From contig CAZPLR010000003.1 of the NCBI GenBank assembly GCA_964587555.1, forward strand, positions 16,419-80,418: DNA of 64,000 bases, given 5' to 3'. This document shows positions 61,172 to 64,000 of this stretch, in pieces. A program made the position numbers and the translations under genes. The stretch comes from JAHHTP01 sp964587555. Lineage in GTDB: Bacteria; Bacillota; Clostridia; Oscillospirales; Ruminococcaceae. Numbering within the stretch: the stretch's first letter is position 1; every line of letters starts with the position of its first letter. The notes beneath the pieces were generated by a model. The model ran no database searches, was not told the origin of the DNA, and saw only the letters and a list, made by a program, of their open reading frames with translations.

Positions 61172-62287
61172 CTACTCAGCTTCCCCGGAGGAGTCCTCCT
61201 CCCCCGGAATCACATCGTTATAGATAAAATCGCGCAGCTTTTCCGCAGTCGCGGCGGTATCGTAATAGACGTAGGAAACGCCGTTTACATAGTAGTTTCC
61301 GCTGATCAGGTCTTCATCGACCGGCAGGCGGAGATCGACAAACTCCGGCTTTCTGACCATGATGCCGGCAAGCGAGATGCAGTCGCTAAAATCCAACGAG
61401 GTGTCACATACCTGTAAAAACTGTTTGGCAAATTCCGGATAACGCAGCGGATTCATATCCAGCGCCTCGTTGAAAAGCTGGCGCAGCACGGTGCGCTGAC
61501 GGTCTGTGCGGACAAAATCGGAATCGGATTTGCGGATACGCGCATAGGCGACCGCCTGCTGTCCGTTCAGGCGCTGCGTTCCCTCGGCAGTTACATAGTA
61601 ATCTTTCGCGGTGAAATTATCGTATTTTGCCTGCTCGCGCAAATTTTTATTTAAGTAGTATATCTCCTTCTCCTTGATCGAGATATTCACGCCGCCGACC
61701 GCGTCCACAATCTGGGCAAGCTCGTTAAAATTGACCGTGATATACTCTTGGATATTCAGCCCGAAGGTCTGATTTAAGGTCTTGATTGCCAAGGTAGGTC
61801 CGCCATAATAGTAGGCATGGCATATCTTGGTCATACCGTGCCCCTCCACCGCGACATAAGAATCACGCATCACCGAAACAACCTTGATTTTATTGTGCTT
61901 TTTATCGACCGACATAATCATAATCGCATCAGAGCGGCATTTCTCGCCGTCACGCTGGTCCACGCCGAACAGCGCAATATTGGTGATGGAGCTGTTGTCA
62001 GTATCATTCAGCAGCATATCCTCCGTATCGATCCCAAGTCCGCTTTCGTCCGCGTCCAAGCTGTTATCCTTTAGCTGGTAGTAAAGCGTCACGCCGTAAT
62101 ACCCGCCGAAGCCTGCCAGCCCCAAGACCAGCACTAGCAAAACCGCGATGACCGCTTTCAAACCGCGTCGGCTTTTCTTTTTTGAACTTTTTTTGGAATA
62201 TGTGCTTTTGGTGTTCGCGCTGTCAAGGCCCTTGGTGCGCACAACTCTGGGACTCTCTGTTCTTTCATATTGCTGCTTTTTTGCCAT
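61172..62287 (-). CDS. LytR-CpsA-Psr (LCP) family protein
   Basis: The 371-residue protein has a Lys-rich cytoplasmic tail (about 20-45), one membrane helix (about 45-70) and an LCP domain with FGVDQRDGEKCRSDAIMIMS, VVSVMRDSYV and YARIRKSDSDFVRTDRQR. LCP proteins transfer undecaprenyl-linked glycopolymers such as teichoic acids or capsule to peptidoglycan. The product of the sugar transferase at 53990 is a candidate donor chain. Confidence 0.94.
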   Translation of the reverse strand: MAKKQQYERTESPRVVRTKGLDSANTKSTYSKKSSKKKSRRGLKAVIAVLLVLVLGLAGFGGYYGVTLYYQLKDNSLDADESGLGIDTEDMLLNDTDNSSITNIALFGVDQRDGEKCRSDAIMIMSVDKKHNKIKVVSVMRDSYVAVEGHGMTKICHAYYYGGPTLAIKTLNQTFGLNIQEYITVNFNELAQIVDAVGGVNISIKEKEIYYLNKNLREQAKYDNFTAKDYYVTAEGTQRLNGQQAVAYARIRKSDSDFVRTDRQRTVLRQLFNEALDMNPLRYPEFAKQFLQVCDTSLDFSDCISLAGIMVRKPEFVDLRLPVDEDLISGNYYVNGVSYVYYDTAATAEKLRDFIYNDVIPGEEDSSGEAE

Positions 62288-62371
62288 TTCCTAAAATCCT
62301 TCCTCATTTTGATTGATAAGCAACCGCCGGTTTTGCGGATTTCCGGCTGTTTTTGTCGTTTGAACAACCCC

Positions 62372-62400
62372 ATTATAGCACACTCCAAACGAATATGCAA
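62372..62400 (-). promoter_or_regulatory. Promoter of the LCP gene
   Basis: TTGCAT (62395-62400) and TATAAT (62372-62377) have a 17-base spacer on the minus strand. Confidence 0.85.
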
Positions 62401-62407
62401 TAAAAAA

Positions 62408-62441
62408 TCCGGCGTCAGACCGTTTTTTGTCCGACGCCGGA
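62408..62441 (-). terminator. Terminator after the ECF S component gene
   Basis: A 9-bp GC-rich stem (tccggcgtc / gacgccgga), extended by three more pairs past a mismatch, is followed by TTTTTTATT on the minus strand. Confidence 0.88.
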
Positions 62442-62456
62442 GAAAATGAAAATCAC

Positions 62457-63353
62457 TTATTTTAACTTTCCGACAATCGTCTGGCGGCTCAAGCCGGAGC
62501 GCTGCAGCGCCATCACAAAATATGGCGCTAAAACCATCGAGATTCCCACCGCGATCACGCCGTTAATCAGCGAGATGCTGCCCTTGGTGATAAGCGTGGC
62601 GAGGATCGTTTCCATCTCCTGCCGCTGGATCAGACCGAAGATGAAGTTCTTACTTAAGTATAAAACGACATAGCCCAAAATACCCGCAATACCGCCGAAC
62701 AGACGGGTCAAGAATACAATCTGCGTTTCCTTTTCGCCGGTTTCCTGCGTTCTAACAGGCTTTAACACGCCGCGCACGCCAAACACTATACCAAGCACCA
62801 TCAGCGCGATCAGCACCAAAGCGCCGATCATACGGATAATCCCCTCCGAAACGCTCTCGATACTGCCGTTGACAAACGCTGCGATCACCTTGCCGCCCTG
62901 AATGCCGATAAATACCGCGAGCGCCGCCATCACGACAACGCCGAGCGAAAGCAGCACACGCTTGCCGGTGGGAGAAACCTTCTTTGCCAGCGAGCCGTTT
63001 TCGGTTTTTTCATGCAGCGCGGCGATCCTTTTCACACCGTAGCTGACAATAATGCCGCATAAAAACGCCATCATGAATTTATTGATGAAGGTGATCCAGC
63101 ATTCCGAGATATACGCCGGATCTAAAACATCATAGAGCATGGAGCCAATGCCTGCCGCCAGGCCGCCGCGCACGCCGCCAAGCAGCATACCCGAAAGCAG
63201 ACAGAAGATATTGCCAAAGTGTATCATCGCCTTACCGAGCGGCGTCGGAATATCGATATGCAGATAGGTTCCGACAAAACAAAGCGCCGCCATCAAGCCG
63301 ATCAGCACAATGTCGTAAATTGTGATCTTTTTGGAATGATTTGAGGTTGCCAT
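62457..63353 (-). CDS. ECF transporter S component
   Basis: The 298-residue membrane protein has the S-component start (ITIYDIVLIGLMAALCFVGTYLHI) and IPTPLGKAMIHFGNIFCLLSGMLLGG, typical of vitamin-binding units of energy-coupling factor importers. It is longer than usual (about 180-200) because of a middle insert with extra helices around residues 110-230. The vitamin cannot be named, and no ECF A, A' or T genes are near, as is normal for group II systems. Confidence 0.82.
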   Translation of the reverse strand: MATSNHSKKITIYDIVLIGLMAALCFVGTYLHIDIPTPLGKAMIHFGNIFCLLSGMLLGGVRGGLAAGIGSMLYDVLDPAYISECWITFINKFMMAFLCGIIVSYGVKRIAALHEKTENGSLAKKVSPTGKRVLLSLGVVVMAALAVFIGIQGGKVIAAFVNGSIESVSEGIIRMIGALVLIALMVLGIVFGVRGVLKPVRTQETGEKETQIVFLTRLFGGIAGILGYVVLYLSKNFIFGLIQRQEMETILATLITKGSISLINGVIAVGISMVLAPYFVMALQRSGLSRQTIVGKLK

Positions 63354-63389
63354 AAGTGAAATACATCTCCTTCTTTTTGATTGTTTTCC

Positions 63390-63418
63390 ATTATAATCCG
63401 AAAAAACGCGGTTTGCAA
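63390..63418 (-). promoter_or_regulatory. Promoter of the ECF S component gene
   Basis: TTGCAA (63413-63418) and TATAAT (63390-63395) have a 17-base spacer on the minus strand. Confidence 0.85.
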
Positions 63419-63878
63419 ACGTGAAAAAATTGATGTTAAAATCCGGAATTTATTAAAACATAATAAAAATCAAAAAATACAAATTTTATTTTTATGTATA
63501 CACGCCGGCATTTTTATCGGAAAACCAGCGAAAAAAACCGAGGTGTGGCGAAACGCCCAAATATCAAAGTTTTTGTTTATGAAATATGCCGGATTCTTAA
63601 AACTTTTTCTGAGACGGCAAAAAGCTTTTCTGCATATTTTCACTCAAAACAAGGAAGTACGCATCTCCAGATTGTCGAGCGCATGGAGCGCGAATGCGGC
63701 AAACGCCCGATTAGCGGCATTGCATTTGAGTACAGCTTTAACCCAAAATATAATTTCACACGCGCATTTTCCTTTTTAACAAAGCTGTCCACTCAACTCT
63801 CCGCCGTTTTTCGCAGTAGATCAATTCCCACAGTCTTTTAGAACGTAAAAATCCGGGAATTGAAACTGCTGTCCAAAC
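63419..63878. other. Stretch without a recognised gene
   Basis: Several frames of 60-130 codons are open on the plus strand (for example 63494-63841), but none has a good ribosome site or resembles a known family. Base composition is AT-rich. At 63859-63889 there is an imperfect inverted repeat (aattgaa...ttcaatt) at the edge of the recombinase remnant. Confidence 0.5.
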
Positions 63879-64000
63879 AGCTTCAATTTCCGCAAGCATG
63901 GTTTGGAAGCCGGGACGGTCATAGTTCGTGCCGCTGTACCCATCGTCTATCTAAAAGCCGTCTTTGATACAACGGAAAAGCACACAAAAAGGGATTTCCG
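63879..64000 (-). pseudogene. Remnant of a large serine recombinase
   Basis: Read on the minus strand, one frame gives KDGF, a TAG stop, then IDDGYSGTNYDRPGF and QTMLAEIEA. This is the strongly conserved part of the resolvase domain of large serine recombinases (TnpX/TndX type). After EIEA the similarity stops abruptly, where GKI and the Arg-rich SRLGR region should follow. The gene is broken by the in-frame stop and truncated. The N-terminal part with the catalytic Ser would lie beyond the right edge. Confidence 0.75.

Noticed and set aside
63494..63841. 115-codon plus-strand frame near the right edge
   Set aside because: There is no ribosome site, the predicted protein resembles no family, and the stretch adjoins recombinase debris.

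Overview
The window looks like chromosome of an anaerobic, spore-forming Clostridia bacterium, probably Oscillospiraceae/Ruminococcaceae. The case rests on a germination protease (gpr), whiA, a single dnaE with an N-terminal PHP domain, a T-box-controlled ilvB, a 2[4Fe-4S] ferredoxin, an ECF transporter S component, the YfmF/YfmH pair and many DUFs typical of Clostridia. Gene density is high, most genes lie on the minus strand in tight operons with ATGA overlaps, and GC content looks moderately high. A run of 100 N at 60774-60873 shows this is a draft scaffold.

Layout from left to right. (1) 1-7502, minus: a solute-binding lipoprotein, a DUF368 polyprenyl-phosphate transporter, an AlkD-like protein, DUF951, prfA, a Sua5/TsaC-CoaE fusion, a lytic transglycosylase and a truncated M18 aminopeptidase. 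(2) 7659-13292, minus: a T-box operon of ilvB, ilvA, ridA, a UPF0237 ACT protein and a UPF0210 protein, ended by a strong terminator. (3) 13339-19415: yfmF, yfmH, lgt, a COG2509 flavoprotein and folD. (4) 19465-26190: pfkA, then a murB-whiA-dnaE operon. (5) 26217-33014: a Ca-type P-ATPase, an S1 protein, a decayed xpt, a phosphoribosyltransferase, a TrmN6-like methylase and a split ThrE-type exporter. (6) 33116-39148: a small set of unknown surface proteins, a GH2 enzyme with a divergent AraC regulator, a ferredoxin and a GNAT. (7) 39356-46964: an EF-G paralogue lacking the catalytic His and preceded by a structured leader, gpr, and a TetM-like GTPase. (8) 47161-57027, minus: a long envelope operon with a toroid-fold surface protein, a sugar transferase, a MurE-like ligase, an ATP-grasp ligase, an Asp/Glu racemase, an unknown protein, a PH-domain protein and a DUF6062 protein. 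(9) 57060-60957: a lipoprotein, response regulator and histidine kinase operon whose leader carries a hairpin repeat around the assembly gap. (10) 61008-64000: an LCP protein, an ECF S component and a decayed serine recombinase at the right edge.

Several groups fit together functionally. IlvA makes a reactive enamine/imine that RidA clears, and both sit under the same T-box as IlvB. The MurE-like ligase, ATP-grasp ligase and amino-acid racemase are plausibly one pathway for a D-amino acid in peptidoglycan. MurB, the transglycosylase, the DUF368 and LCP proteins, and the sugar transferase also serve the envelope. No complete mobile element, CRISPR array, tRNA or rRNA was seen. Most promoters reported here have a 17-bp spacer between good -35 and -10 boxes. 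They are pattern matches and have not been mapped experimentally.
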